A DNA stretch of 64,000 bases from Gammaproteobacteria bacterium UBA5109 (GCA_002414385.1 DHZH01000001.1:431-64430); one strand, 5' to 3'. Shown: positions 34,957 through 44,627, counted from the stretch's first letter. Numbers and translations: made by a program. Notes: generated from the letters alone by a model not told the origin.

Positions 34957-36639
34957 ATGCCCGTCAGTAAACAGAATCTGATAACTGCACTGATAATTCT
35001 TGTTGGCATTTCCATGCTCGCCTGGTCTGTTCAGCCGCAAACAGGTCTCTCGGATCTGCACTGGTATAGCATACTGCCGCCCCTGGTCGCAGTGATCTTT
35101 GCCATCGCCACACAACATTTGCTGCTGAGTCTGTTTGCCGGGGTAATTTCAGGAGCCTTGCTGATTAATGTCCCGGCTGCTTCACTACAGGCAGCTTCAT
35201 GGATGCAGAGCCTTGAAACTTTTCTGGGTCTGCTCTGGAGTGTGATAAGTGACCCTTTTAATCTGTCAGTACTGACTTTCATTATCCTGATGCTGGTCAT
35301 GATCTCAGTCGTGATTCTGGCCGGAGGGTTACAGGCCATTGTGCGTTGGCTTGGAAAGTTTGCCCGGGGTCCTCGCTCAACCCAGTTTGTCACGACCTTG
35401 ATGGGCTTTGCAGTTTTTATTGATGACTATGCCAATGTGATGATAGTCGGCACATCGATGCGACCGGTATCTGATGCCATGCGAATCAGTCGCGAAAAGC
35501 TTGCCTTTCTGGTTGACGCAACCAGTGCGCCCGTAGCCGGTATCGCCCTGATGTCCACCTGGATTGCTTATGAAGTTGGAATATTTGCAGAAGTCAGTAA
35601 CTCTCTCGGCTTTGAGCGGGATGCCTACTCGATGTTCCTGGATGCCCTGGGTTTTCGTTTTTACTGTTTTTTCATGCTTTTGTTTATTCTGATCAATGTC
35701 TGGACCGGCCGAGACTTTGGCAGCATGCTCAGGGCAGAACAGCGTAGCAGGGCTGGTCAGCTGCTTGCTGAAGATGCTGTTCCTCCCGGTAATCTGGGTG
35801 ATGCGGTAAAAACTGACAGCAAGGCAAGGATTCGCGCTTCAGCAGCCCTGCTGCCCTTTGCCGTATTATTTATTGTCCTGTTTATCGGACTGTGGGTTGA
35901 TGGCGGCGGCATGGCCCTGCTGGCTCAATCATTCGGCAATTTTTTCAGTGCTGGCAACTGGCGAGACGTGGTCTCCGCTTCTGAGAACAATGTGCAGGTA
36001 CTCAACATTGCCGGTTTGCTTTCATTGCTGACTGCCCTGGTCTGCGCCATGCTGATTGCCGGACTGTCTTTCAGGCGGCTTTTACCGGCACTGAGGAAAG
36101 GCGCGGGGGCAGCTCTGTACCCGTGGCTGATTCTGATTCTGGCATGGACCCTGGGAGGAATATGTGAGCAGATCCAGACTGGTCCATTTCTGGTGGCAGT
36201 GGTCGGCGAGAGCATGCCGGCCTTTATTTATCCGGTAGTGGTCTTTCTTTTGAGTGCGGCAGCAGCACTGGCCACCGGAACTTCCTGGGGAACCATGGCC
36301 ATCTTCATTCCCATCACTTCACAACTGGCTTTTCAACTGGATGGCGGGACTTACGGCCTGATAACCATCATGTGCCTGGCTGCTGTGCTGGACGGAGCGA
36401 TATTCGGGGATCACTGTTCGCCAATCTCCGACACGACCATTATGAGTTCCATTGCCACTTCCTGTGATCATATTCATCATGTAAAAACCCAGTTTCCCTA
36501 TGCATCAGTAGTTGGACTCACAGCCATAGGCCTGGGGTATCTGCCGGCGGTCAGCGGCATGCCATTCTGGCAGTCATTGATTCTGGCAGGATTACTGTTT
36601 CTGGGGTTTTTGCGCTTGTTCGGCAGGAAGGTCGATTGA
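34957..36639 (+). CDS. NhaC-type Na+/H+ antiporter family protein
   Basis: 560 residues with about 12 membrane helices. It has the paired-repeat layout of the NhaC/ArsB-NhaD ion-transporter group, with FIDDYANVMIVG in the first half and GAIFGDHCSPISDTTIMSS in the second, both typical of NhaC proteins. Sodium/proton exchange is the likely reaction; amino-acid or organic-acid exchange is known in relatives. Convergent with npr. Confidence 0.88.
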   Translation: MPVSKQNLITALIILVGISMLAWSVQPQTGLSDLHWYSILPPLVAVIFAIATQHLLLSLFAGVISGALLINVPAASLQAASWMQSLETFLGLLWSVISDPFNLSVLTFIILMLVMISVVILAGGLQAIVRWLGKFARGPRSTQFVTTLMGFAVFIDDYANVMIVGTSMRPVSDAMRISREKLAFLVDATSAPVAGIALMSTWIAYEVGIFAEVSNSLGFERDAYSMFLDALGFRFYCFFMLLFILINVWTGRDFGSMLRAEQRSRAGQLLAEDAVPPGNLGDAVKTDSKARIRASAALLPFAVLFIVLFIGLWVDGGGMALLAQSFGNFFSAGNWRDVVSASENNVQVLNIAGLLSLLTALVCAMLIAGLSFRRLLPALRKGAGAALYPWLILILAWTLGGICEQIQTGPFLVAVVGESMPAFIYPVVVFLLSAAAALATGTSWGTMAIFIPITSQLAFQLDGGTYGLITIMCLAAVLDGAIFGDHCSPISDTTIMSSIATSCDHIHHVKTQFPYASVVGLTAIGLGYLPAVSGMPFWQSLILAGLLFLGFLRLFGRKVD

Positions 36640-36640
36640 A

Positions 36641-36658
36641 GGGTCTGTTAACAGGCCC
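36641..36658. other. Hairpin between the convergent antiporter and npr genes
   Basis: GGGTCTG pairs with CAGGCCC (one G-T pair) around loop TTAA. It has no T tract, so it may protect or separate the two 3' ends rather than terminate. Confidence 0.35.
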
Positions 36659-36924
36659 TAGTCTTCGTCAAAATTGTTGGCAACCAGTGAGGAAATGGCC
36701 GTCAGGGCTTCCCGCTCGTCATTACCATCAAGTTTGACATCAAGTACGGTTCCCGGGGAGGCGGCCAGCAGCATAATTGATAGTATGCTTTTACCGTCAA
36801 CCATCTTTTCCTTGGTGCCAATTTCAATCATGCACTCAAAATTATTGACGGTTTCTACCAGTTTGGCGGCTGCCCGGGCATGCAGGCCAGCCTTGTTGTT
36901 TATTGTTATTTTATCTTCGATCAT
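36658..36924 (-). CDS. npr: Phosphocarrier protein NPr (HPr family)
   Basis: 88 residues. Phosphorylated His15 lies in KAGLHARAAAK and the regulatory-type Ser46 in GKSILSIM. In the nitrogen-related PTS it passes phosphate from EI-Ntr to the EIIA-Ntr encoded by ptsN nearby. It overlaps the rapZ stop by one base. Confidence 0.95.
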   Translation of the reverse strand: MIEDKITINNKAGLHARAAAKLVETVNNFECMIEIGTKEKMVDGKSILSIMLLAASPGTVLDVKLDGNDEREALTAISSLVANNFDED

Positions 36925-37787
36925 CAGAAATTGCTTAATTCTCTATGTCGTACCTGAATATTACTAATTGTTTGCGAGAAATGCTTCTTTAGTTTTTCAC
37001 AGAGATATACCGAGCGATGCTGACCACCCGTGCAGCCGACTGCAATGGTGATATAACTGCGGTTGCCAAGCTCGAAAGCTGGAATCCATTTTTCCAGGAA
37101 GTCCTTGATATCATTGTACATTTCCAGAACTTCTGCCTGTTCTTCCAGATAATCGACCACCTCCTGGTTAAGCCCGGTCAGTCCGCGCAGGGTATTAACC
37201 CAGTAAGGGTTGGGCAGGCAGCGAACGTCATAGACCATGTCAGCATCAATCGGAATTCCATGTTTGAAGCCAAATGACTGAAATTGCAGCGCCAGTTTGC
37301 CGGTTTTATGCTCCGCCACACGTTCCCGCACAATATCGCGCAGATCATGCAGGGTGAGGCTGCTGGTATCAATGGTCAGGCTGGCCAGATTGGCAATTGG
37401 AGCCAGCAGTTCCTTTTCCAGTTTGATGGCTTCCAGCAAGCCCAGATTGGCATTGCTTAAGGGGTGTTTCCGCCGTGTTTCACTGAAACGTTTCAGCAGG
37501 GTATTGGTATCGGCATCCAGAAAGATTATCTGGGAATTGATTTCGGCAGCGACAAAGCGATCAAAAATTTCCTGAAATTTACTCAGGTCACTGGACAGGT
37601 TCCGGGCATCAATACTGACAGCAACCTTGGTGAGCTGTTCGCTGTTTTCATCAGAGATACGATCGGCCAGTGCTACCAACAGGCTGGCCGGCATGTTGTC
37701 CACGCAGTAATAGCCCAGATCTTCCAGGACATGAAGACAGGTACTTTTGCCTGAGCCGGAACGGCCGCTGATTATTATCAGTTTCAT
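36924..37787 (-). CDS. rapZ: RNase adapter protein RapZ
   Basis: 287 residues. P-loop ISGRSGSGKSTCLHVLED at the N-terminus, DADTNTLLKRFSETRRKHPL in the middle, and the C-terminal domain with VGCTGGQHRSVY. RapZ controls glucosamine-6-phosphate synthesis through small-RNA decay in enterobacteria. It is between ptsN and npr in the standard order. Confidence 0.96.
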   Translation of the reverse strand: MKLIIISGRSGSGKSTCLHVLEDLGYYCVDNMPASLLVALADRISDENSEQLTKVAVSIDARNLSSDLSKFQEIFDRFVAAEINSQIIFLDADTNTLLKRFSETRRKHPLSNANLGLLEAIKLEKELLAPIANLASLTIDTSSLTLHDLRDIVRERVAEHKTGKLALQFQSFGFKHGIPIDADMVYDVRCLPNPYWVNTLRGLTGLNQEVVDYLEEQAEVLEMYNDIKDFLEKWIPAFELGNRSYITIAVGCTGGQHRSVYLCEKLKKHFSQTISNIQVRHRELSNF

Positions 37788-37858
37788 AATGCTTATAGTT
37801 TAAGCGATTCTAAACAGAAAATATGAGGTTTTTATGAATGCGGGGACTTGCGGAGTGA

Positions 37859-38320
37859 TCAGTGTTCGTCTTTGGGGGTATGCATCGCCGCAGTATAAAG
37901 ATCGCTGTCAGTCTGGCTGCGTCGCAAGCCCTCACAATAAGACTGATTTTTAAACAGTTCGGCCAAAGTTCGCAGTACTTCCAGGTGTCCTTCTATGGTA
38001 TTTTCCGGGACCAGTAAAAAGAACAGGAGGTCCACAGGTTTCTGGTCAATGGCATCAAAGTCAATCGGTGAGGCCAGTTTGATCAGGCAGCCTATGGTTT
38101 TCTTGCACTTCGGAACGCGGCAGTGGGGAATGGCAATGCCATTACCAAGGCCGGTACTGCCGAGTTGTTCCCGGGCGATAAGGGCTTCATAGACTTCATC
38201 GGGATCGACATCTACTTTGCCGGCAATGAGCTCTGCACTGGTTTCCAGCAGGCGTTTTTTACTTCCACCCTCGACATTACAGAACGTAAGCTCGGGACTG
38301 ATGATTGATTCTAGCAGCAT
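37859..38320 (-). CDS. ptsN: EIIA-Ntr, nitrogen-regulatory PTS protein
   Basis: 153 residues. The phosphorylated His is in GIAIPHCR, and LLFFLLVPE plus HLEVLRTLAELF follow as usual. It is a regulatory phosphoprotein affecting K+ transport and nitrogen metabolism. The gene directly follows rpoN by 41 bases; hpf, which usually sits between them, is missing. Confidence 0.95.
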   Translation of the reverse strand: MLLESIISPELTFCNVEGGSKKRLLETSAELIAGKVDVDPDEVYEALIAREQLGSTGLGNGIAIPHCRVPKCKKTIGCLIKLASPIDFDAIDQKPVDLLFFLLVPENTIEGHLEVLRTLAELFKNQSYCEGLRRSQTDSDLYTAAMHTPKDEH

Positions 38321-38361
38321 TATCTTGTCAGTATAGCCTGTATTTGGCCCAGTCGCTGTGC

Positions 38362-39855
38362 CTAAAGCAGGCGTTTCCTTTCATTTGAAGGTGAGATGGA
38401 CAGGGATTCCCTGTATTTTGCAATGGTACGGCGCGCAATATTAATACCTTGTTCCCCCAAAAGTGAAGTAATTTTGCTATCACTTAAGGGTTTTTGCGGA
38501 TTTTCGGCGGCAACCAGCTTCTTGATCAGGGCTCTGATCGCCGTGGATGAGCACTCTCCGCCTTCCTGGGTGCTGACATGGCTGGAGAAAAAATATTTTA
38601 ATTCGAAGATGCCGCGTGGCGTATGCATATATTTTTGTGTGGTGACACGGGAGATGGTTGATTCATGCATGCCGACTGCTTCGGCAATGTCATGCAATAC
38701 CAGGGGTTTCATGGCTTCCTCTCCATAATCGAGAAACCCCTGCTGGTGTTCGACAATCTTGCTGGCGACTTTCATCAGGGTTTCATTGCGGCTTTGCAGG
38801 CTTTTAATAAACCAGCGAGCTTCCTGCAGATTGTCTTTCAGAAAGTTTGAATCGGCACCGGAATCACCGCGATTTACCAGGGCTGCATACTCCGGGTTGA
38901 CCCTGATAGAGGGTGTGGAATCGGGATTCAGCTCGACTTTCCAGCGACCATTCTGCTTGCTAACAAAGACATCCGGCACCACATAGGCGGTATCGGAAGG
39001 AGTGATTTCTGAGCCGGGTTTTGGATTTAAGGCAAGAATGATCTGCAGGGCTGCCTTTAATTGTGTTTCCTTGATTTTCAGGCGTTTCATGATGGTGCTG
39101 TAATCATGACTGGCCAGTTGCGGCAGAAACTCCTCGACAATTTTACAGGCCTGACTGTAGCCCTCACAGCTACTGTCATAGTGCTTGAGCTGAAGGCCCA
39201 GACATTCCTTGAGATCACGGTAACCGACGCCCACCGGATCAAATTGCTGAATACGGTGCAGCACGGCAAGTACTTCTTCTTCATCAATATCGAGTTCACG
39301 AATCAGACCGGCATGAATGGATTCAATGGTGGAGCTTAACTGTCCGTTCGGGTCGATCGCATCTATGATTGCAGTGGCGATCAGGCGGTCACTTTCTGAC
39401 ATGGGAGTCAGGTTAAGTTGCCAGTTCAGGTGATCCTGCAGACTCTCTGTGGAACTGTTTCGTGATTCAAAATCGCTGTCTTCAAAGTCCTGTGAGCTGT
39501 ATGAGCTGCTGGGCAGGGTGTTGATATAAACATCATCCCAGGAGCTGTCCACAGCGAGGTCTTCAGGAATATTATCAGCATCCCAGTCTGAGTCTGAGCC
39601 CGGGATATCCTGGATAGTGTCTTCAGAATCGGAGACAGTCAGCGCAGCATTGTCTTCATAGGTTTCATTGTTGTCATTCTCACTACTGTCATCGGCCTGA
39701 TGCTCTTCCAGCTCCAGCATGGGGTTGTTTTCCAGGGCTTCCTGGATTTCCTGTTGCAGGTCTAGTGTGGAGAGTTGCAAGAGGCGGATTGCCTGCTGCA
39801 ACTGTGGGGTCATGGTGAGCTGCTGACCGAGTTTGAGCTGTAGCGATAATTTCAT
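38362..39855 (-). CDS. rpoN: RNA polymerase sigma-54 factor
   Basis: 497 residues from the ATG at 39855, giving the canonical start MKLSLQLKLGQQLTMTPQL. Region I is Gln/Leu-rich and contacts activators; region II is acidic (DSEDTIQDIPGSDSDWD-like); region III holds the core-binding part, the HTH and the RpoN box ARRTIAKYRESL that reads the -24 element. It would serve the sigma-54 promoter at 20520-20535. Confidence 0.97.
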   Translation of the reverse strand: MKLSLQLKLGQQLTMTPQLQQAIRLLQLSTLDLQQEIQEALENNPMLELEEHQADDSSENDNNETYEDNAALTVSDSEDTIQDIPGSDSDWDADNIPEDLAVDSSWDDVYINTLPSSSYSSQDFEDSDFESRNSSTESLQDHLNWQLNLTPMSESDRLIATAIIDAIDPNGQLSSTIESIHAGLIRELDIDEEEVLAVLHRIQQFDPVGVGYRDLKECLGLQLKHYDSSCEGYSQACKIVEEFLPQLASHDYSTIMKRLKIKETQLKAALQIILALNPKPGSEITPSDTAYVVPDVFVSKQNGRWKVELNPDSTPSIRVNPEYAALVNRGDSGADSNFLKDNLQEARWFIKSLQSRNETLMKVASKIVEHQQGFLDYGEEAMKPLVLHDIAEAVGMHESTISRVTTQKYMHTPRGIFELKYFFSSHVSTQEGGECSSTAIRALIKKLVAAENPQKPLSDSKITSLLGEQGINIARRTIAKYRESLSISPSNERKRLL

Positions 39856-39978
39856 AAAACGCTGATTTCTAATGCACAAGCTGTAGCAAAGCAATGCTTC
39901 AGGATCATGCAATATAGCAAATATTATGCAATTATCATACCGAATTGTATGGCAGGAATGGATAGCCTGAAATGGCTG

Positions 39979-40719
39979 TCAGATACGGAATTCGTGGCCC
40001 AGGTAGACGCTTTTTACCTGTTCATCATTGAGGATGCTGGCGGGATCACCTTCTGCCAGTATGCTGCCTTCGTTGACTATATAGGCTCTTTCACAGATAT
40101 CCAGGGTTTCACGGACATTATGGTCGGTGATGAGGATACCGATATTTCTGGCACTGAGATCCCGAATAATCTGTTTAATATCATTGACCGAGATCGGATC
40201 GACGCCAGCGAAAGGTTCATCAAGCAGAATAAAATCTGGTTCGGTGGCCAGCGCCCGGGCAATTTCCACCCGGCGTCGCTCTCCTCCCGAGAGGCTCATT
40301 CCCATACTGGAAGCCAGGTGGTCAATGTGAAACTCCTGCATCAGTTCCTGGCACAGATTCTGGCGGCGCTGAGAGTCCAGCTCTTTGCGGGTTTCCAGAA
40401 TTGCCATGATATTGTCACTGACACTGAGTTTACGAAATACTGACGCTTCCTGGGGCAGGTAACTCAGGCCCTTGCGGGCACGTTCATGCATGGGTGCCCG
40501 GGAAATATCATCCTGGTCTATGAAGACTTCGCCATGGTCTGCTTTCACCAGGCCGATAATCATATAGAACGAGGTGGTTTTACCGGCCCCATTGGGCCCG
40601 AGCAGGCCGACTATCTGGCCGCTCTTGACCTGCAGTGAAGCATCCTTGACGACTTGCCGACCTTTGTAGGATTTGGCCAGTCTGCTGACGCTGAGCGTTC
40701 TCGTGGAATGCGTATTCAA
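39979..40719 (-). CDS. lptB: LPS export ABC transporter ATPase
   Basis: 246 residues. Walker A GLLGPNGAGKTTSFYMI, signature LSGGERRRVEIARAL, and Walker B FILLDEPFAG. With LptFG (not in the window) it drives lipopolysaccharide out of the inner membrane. It overlaps lptA by 4 bases. Confidence 0.97.
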   Translation of the reverse strand: MNTHSTRTLSVSRLAKSYKGRQVVKDASLQVKSGQIVGLLGPNGAGKTTSFYMIIGLVKADHGEVFIDQDDISRAPMHERARKGLSYLPQEASVFRKLSVSDNIMAILETRKELDSQRRQNLCQELMQEFHIDHLASSMGMSLSGGERRRVEIARALATEPDFILLDEPFAGVDPISVNDIKQIIRDLSARNIGILITDHNVRETLDICERAYIVNEGSILAEGDPASILNDEQVKSVYLGHEFRI

Positions 40720-41210
40720 GGTTGGGACTGGCTCGGAATTACCATGTTCATCTGGGTGGCATCAAGTTTGCGATTGGGAATATCGTATTCGATGCGTGCG
40801 GCAGTGGTATCAATGGTGCCTTCCTGGGTGAAGGAAGCCTCACCTTCGATAGTAATAATCTGCTCACTGCCGTTAAAAACGATTCTTTCGCCATTAGCGT
40901 AAACAATTTCCTGATCCAAAGCCGGTTGTTGCTGAAAAGTAGCCGGAGCGCCGGTGGCTGTTACCTGGCGCACTGTCCCTTCGACTCGCTCGATAGTGAT
41001 TTCCATACCGCTTAATTTCAGGCTGCCCTGGGAAATTTCTGCCGGTTGTTCGCTCGTGCCGCGACAGATTTCCAGCCCCTGATCAAGAAAAGATTCACTG
41101 CGGGCAGGGCAGGAAGTGAGCAAATCCTGCTCCAGATCATCCGGCAATGCCAGTAAAAGGCAGGGATATAGAAGAAGGCCCGAGAGAATACTGAATTGCA
41201 ATCTATTCAT
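40716..41210 (-). CDS. lptA: LPS transport periplasmic protein
   Basis: 164 residues from ATG 41210. A signal peptide (MNRLQFSILSG then hydrophobic, to about residue 22) precedes an OstA-like beta-jellyroll with GSLKLSGMEITIERVEG and IVYANGERIVFNGSE. It forms the periplasmic bridge carrying LPS. The gene overlaps lptC by 8 bases and lptB by 4. Confidence 0.92.
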   Translation of the reverse strand: MNRLQFSILSGLLLYPCLLLALPDDLEQDLLTSCPARSESFLDQGLEICRGTSEQPAEISQGSLKLSGMEITIERVEGTVRQVTATGAPATFQQQPALDQEIVYANGERIVFNGSEQIITIEGEASFTQEGTIDTTAARIEYDIPNRKLDATQMNMVIPSQSQP

Positions 41211-41766
41211 ATCGGCCTCTGACATTGCCTAAAAAAGTAAGATGTTTTGTCATCAGGTCTGCGGTCATGCCCTGGCTGCTAATTTCACGATTTTCAGTTT
41301 CCATCAACACGTCGCTTTCGGTTATCAGGTAACGGCTGTCCAGATAAATAGTCAGGGCCTCAGTGTAAATACTGTAGGTTTCGCCGTTATTATCAGTGTG
41401 TTGGACAAGTACATTCTCGGACAGTTCCAGCTTTTCTTCTGCCCGTTCCAGGTCCTGCTCTATTGTGCCATAGGCAGCACTCAGGAACCATGGACCGGAC
41501 TGCCCCTCATAAATTACCAGTTGCGGTGCATCAATGGTGGTGAGTTCCGGTGAGGGGAAATGCACGATTCGTTCGGCCTGCAGGCGATAGCGCGATTCAC
41601 CTTCGGCATTAAAACGGGTGCTGTCCACCGTGCTCATGTAGTAGTCAAATTCCTGTTCAAAGCGGCTGCCTGTAATTACAGGATCTGCTGGTTCTTCTGT
41701 TGCCGTATTCAGTAAATAGAACAGAACAAAAAACAGGGCAAGTAAAAGCAGGCTACGGGGTCGCAT
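41203..41766 (-). CDS. lptC: LPS export protein, inner-membrane anchor
   Basis: 187 residues: one N-terminal membrane helix (about 4-20) and a periplasmic jellyroll with DYYMSTVDSTRFNAEGESRYRLQAERIVHFP, which is well conserved in LptC. It links the LptBFG pump with LptA. The gene lies 2 bases after kdsC. Confidence 0.93.
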   Translation of the reverse strand: MRPRSLLLLALFFVLFYLLNTATEEPADPVITGSRFEQEFDYYMSTVDSTRFNAEGESRYRLQAERIVHFPSPELTTIDAPQLVIYEGQSGPWFLSAAYGTIEQDLERAEEKLELSENVLVQHTDNNGETYSIYTEALTIYLDSRYLITESDVLMETENREISSQGMTADLMTKHLTFLGNVRGRYE

Positions 41767-41768
41767 GG

Positions 41769-42308
41769 CTACAGGTAAGGCTGGATCGCCTGGTCGAATT
41801 TATCCTGCGCGCGCAGAATCAGATCACAGATCTCACGCACGGCCCCATCACCTCCGGCACGCTTGGTACAGCACAAGGCATATTCATGGATCAGCGGATG
41901 TGCATTGGGTACGGTGGCACTGAATTCGACGCGCCGGATGCAGGCAAGATCTGGCAGATCGTCCCCGATGTATGCGGTTTCCTGAAAACTTTTGCCGGAT
42001 TCCTCGAGTATTTTTTGCAACAAAGTCAGCTTGTCATCATTGCCCTGATAGAGTTTTTCAATACCGAGTTCCTGAGCCCGTCTACTGACAATTGCTGACT
42101 GACGTCCGGTAATAATAGCCACTTCGATGCCGGCATTCTGCAGGAGTTTGATTCCCAGGCCGTCGAGAGTACTGAAAGCCTTGAATTCTTCACCACTGTT
42201 GGCGTAATACAGTTTACCGTCGCTGAGTACACCATCAACATCCAGAACCAGAAGCGTAATGCGGCGCGCCTTTTCCAGAATGTCCGTTGGCAGTTCGCTA
42301 TTGTTCAT
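41769..42308 (-). CDS. kdsC: 3-deoxy-D-manno-octulosonate-8-phosphate phosphatase
   Basis: 179 residues. HAD-type C0 phosphatase: the nucleophile motif VLDVDGVLSDG, ITGRQS, and YIGDDLPDLACI for Mg2+ binding. It removes phosphate from Kdo-8-P. It overlaps kdsD by 4 bases. Confidence 0.96.
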   Translation of the reverse strand: MNNSELPTDILEKARRITLLVLDVDGVLSDGKLYYANSGEEFKAFSTLDGLGIKLLQNAGIEVAIITGRQSAIVSRRAQELGIEKLYQGNDDKLTLLQKILEESGKSFQETAYIGDDLPDLACIRRVEFSATVPNAHPLIHEYALCCTKRAGGDGAVREICDLILRAQDKFDQAIQPYL

Positions 42309-43276
42309 ACAACGTTGGCCTTTAAAAGGTCGTGCATGGTGACAATGCCCTGCAGATCCTTATTTTCGTCCTGAACCACCAGAGAGTAGATTTCATTTTC
42401 CTGCATCAGTTTTGCGGCTTCAGTCGCCAGGGCATTTGCTTTAATGGAACGGAAGCTTCCGGTCATTACTGAACCGATGCTGGTTTTCTTCAAGTCCAGA
42501 TTCTGGTCAAGAAAACGTCTCAGGTCACCATCGGTGAAAACACCGCACAGTTTGCCGGATTTATCGCTCACGGTTGTCATGCCCAGTTTCTTCGCGCTCA
42601 TTTCCAACAGGCTCTCACTGACACTGGCAGACTCTGTGACCCGCGGAATATCATTATCACGGTGCATAATATCGCCGACTTTCAATAACAGCCGCCGGCC
42701 CAGGTTGCCTCCGGGATGGGAAAAGGCAAAGTCTTCGGCTGTGAATCCTCGAGCTTCCAGCAAGGCCATTGCCAGTGCATCTCCCAATACCAGAGCAACG
42801 GTGGTGCTGGTCGTCGGCGCCAGCCCAAGCGGACAGGCCTCCTGAGTGACACTGGCATCAAGATTAATATCCGCACTTTCACTGAGGGGGGAATCTTCGC
42901 GTCCGCACATGCTGATCAAGGGAATTCCTTTGCGTTTCAATACTGGCAGCAGGGCGAGGATTTCTTCAGTAGTGCCGGAATTGGACAGGGCAAGTACTAC
43001 ATCATTTTCCGTAATCATGCCGATGTCGCCGTGGCTGGCTTCGGCCGGATGTACAAAATGAGAAGGAGTGCCGGTACTGGCAAGCGTTGCCGCTATTTTA
43101 TTGGCAATATGGCCTGATTTTCCCATGCCCATGACGATGGTGCGGCCCCTGCAGCTGAGAATGAGATCACAGGCTTTATTGAATTTATCGTCGATTCGTT
43201 GCTTGAGTGCTGCAATCGCATCCTGTTCCATGCTGATGGTACGAAGTGCGGTTTCAGAATATGAAGTCTTGCTCAT
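42305..43276 (-). CDS. kdsD: D-arabinose 5-phosphate isomerase
   Basis: 323 residues. A SIS sugar-isomerase domain (GMGKSGHIANKIAATLASTGTP; HPAEASHGDIGM) is followed by two CBS domains. It converts ribulose-5-phosphate to arabinose-5-phosphate for Kdo. It follows the yrbG-type gene by 3 bases. Confidence 0.96.
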   Translation of the reverse strand: MSKTSYSETALRTISMEQDAIAALKQRIDDKFNKACDLILSCRGRTIVMGMGKSGHIANKIAATLASTGTPSHFVHPAEASHGDIGMITENDVVLALSNSGTTEEILALLPVLKRKGIPLISMCGREDSPLSESADINLDASVTQEACPLGLAPTTSTTVALVLGDALAMALLEARGFTAEDFAFSHPGGNLGRRLLLKVGDIMHRDNDIPRVTESASVSESLLEMSAKKLGMTTVSDKSGKLCGVFTDGDLRRFLDQNLDLKKTSIGSVMTGSFRSIKANALATEAAKLMQENEIYSLVVQDENKDLQGIVTMHDLLKANVV

Positions 43277-43279
43277 GGC

Positions 43280-44251
43280 TTATCTCATGACAACCAGTAG
43301 GCCAGTGTAAGATATATAAAGCAGCAATAAAACTACGCCGACAAGCCGCCCGATAGATTGTTTGAATTTAACATTCAGTGCGATTACCACAATAAGGACA
43401 AAGGTCATGAATAACATGAATGCAGTGTCACGCCAGAACACGACCGGCGCAATCGTCACCGGAGCCAGAAATGCCGGAACCGGCAATACCAGCACCAGGT
43501 TCAGAATGTTGGAGCCCACAACATTACCCAGCGCCAGGTCATGATGACCGCGCAATGCCCCGGCCACCGAAGCAGCCAGTTCGGGCAGGCTGGTACCGAT
43601 AGCCACGATGGTAAGTCCAATGATCAGCTCGCTGACCCCGAGAGCCAGGGCGATACCGGTAGCCCCATACACCAGCACATTTGCGCTGATTAATAACAGA
43701 ATCAGCCCAAAAAGCATCAGACCCAGAGCCTTGCCGGTGGATATATCGGCAATATGCTCGGCGGCTTCTTCCAGTTCCAGGGAGTGGGCCTGGGGTGAAC
43801 TTTTTTTCACTTTCAGGATAAACCAGGTAAATCCTGCAAGCAGTACCAGCAGGATAATGCCATCAGTCCAGTCAATGCTCAGATCATAGAAAATATAGAC
43901 GGCAGCAAGAGTAATGATCAGCAAGGCGGGGAGTTCTTCTTTAAGCAGGGTTTTGGGAATAACAATCGGGCAGATCAGGGCGGTAATGCTGAGGACCAAT
44001 CCGATGTTGGTGATGTTGGAACCCAGCACATTGCCGATAGCCAGTTCCGGTTTTCCCTGTAAGGCAGCAGTACCTGAGGTCAGAATCTCGGGTGCAGAAG
44101 TGCCAAATGAAACGACGGTCAATCCGATGACCAGCACTGAAACGCCGAGATTGCGGGCAGTGGTAGAGGCTCCAAGAACAAATTTATCCGCACTCCAGAC
44201 CAGCCCGATGATCCCGCCGATAATGCTCAGCGAAAACACAAATAAATCCAT
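43280..44251 (-). CDS. yrbG: Calcium/sodium antiporter, YrbG family
   Basis: 323 residues with about 10 membrane helices in two halves. Each half has the NCX alpha-repeat: SFGTSAPEILTSG with GNVLGSNITN, then AIGTSLPELAASV with GNVVGSNILN. It probably exchanges Ca2+ for Na+. As first gene of the kds-lpt operon it matches E. coli. It is divergent from ibaG; the mla genes usually found near here are absent. Confidence 0.94.
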   Translation of the reverse strand: MDLFVFSLSIIGGIIGLVWSADKFVLGASTTARNLGVSVLVIGLTVVSFGTSAPEILTSGTAALQGKPELAIGNVLGSNITNIGLVLSITALICPIVIPKTLLKEELPALLIITLAAVYIFYDLSIDWTDGIILLVLLAGFTWFILKVKKSSPQAHSLELEEAAEHIADISTGKALGLMLFGLILLLISANVLVYGATGIALALGVSELIIGLTIVAIGTSLPELAASVAGALRGHHDLALGNVVGSNILNLVLVLPVPAFLAPVTIAPVVFWRDTAFMLFMTFVLIVVIALNVKFKQSIGRLVGVVLLLLYISYTGLLVVMR

Positions 44252-44366
44252 TAATACTTCCGAATTAGAATTTGGGCGCGATTATAGCTTATTTAGGAGC
44301 TGCCACGATAAAGGACAATTCATCGGCTTTAAGGTAGAATGCACGCCGACTGAACAGGACGGTAAA

Positions 44367-44609
44367 ATGACGATAAGCAATGAAGAAATAGCTGATCTGA
44401 TTCGGGCAGAAATTGATGCTGCCCAGGTCGAGGTGGCCGGAGCTGATGGCAAATATCAGGTTTCTGTAATTTCAGATGAATTTAAAGAGCTGAATGCGGT
44501 TAAACGACAACAGCGTATTTACCGTATTATTAATGAACATATCAGTTCCGGTGTGATTCATGCCGTGAATATGCATTTGAAAACAGTTGCAGAGCATACT
44601 GCAGAATAA
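44367..44609 (+). CDS. ibaG: BolA-family acid-stress / Fe-S protein IbaG
   Basis: 80 residues from ATG 44367; the frame is open much further upstream, but that part runs antisense to yrbG and is not real. The BolA core VSVISDEFKELNAVKRQQRIYRII and the conserved His in VIHAVNMHLKT are present. BolA-type proteins pair with monothiol glutaredoxins. It lies before murA as in other gammaproteobacteria. Confidence 0.93.
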   Translation: MTISNEEIADLIRAEIDAAQVEVAGADGKYQVSVISDEFKELNAVKRQQRIYRIINEHISSGVIHAVNMHLKTVAEHTAE

Positions 44610-44627
44610 TACTGAGTGCTGGGCTGA

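Noticed and set aside
43914..44366. Long + strand open frame upstream of ibaG
   Set aside because: It is antisense to yrbG. Only the last 80 residues match BolA, and an ATG stands at 44367.
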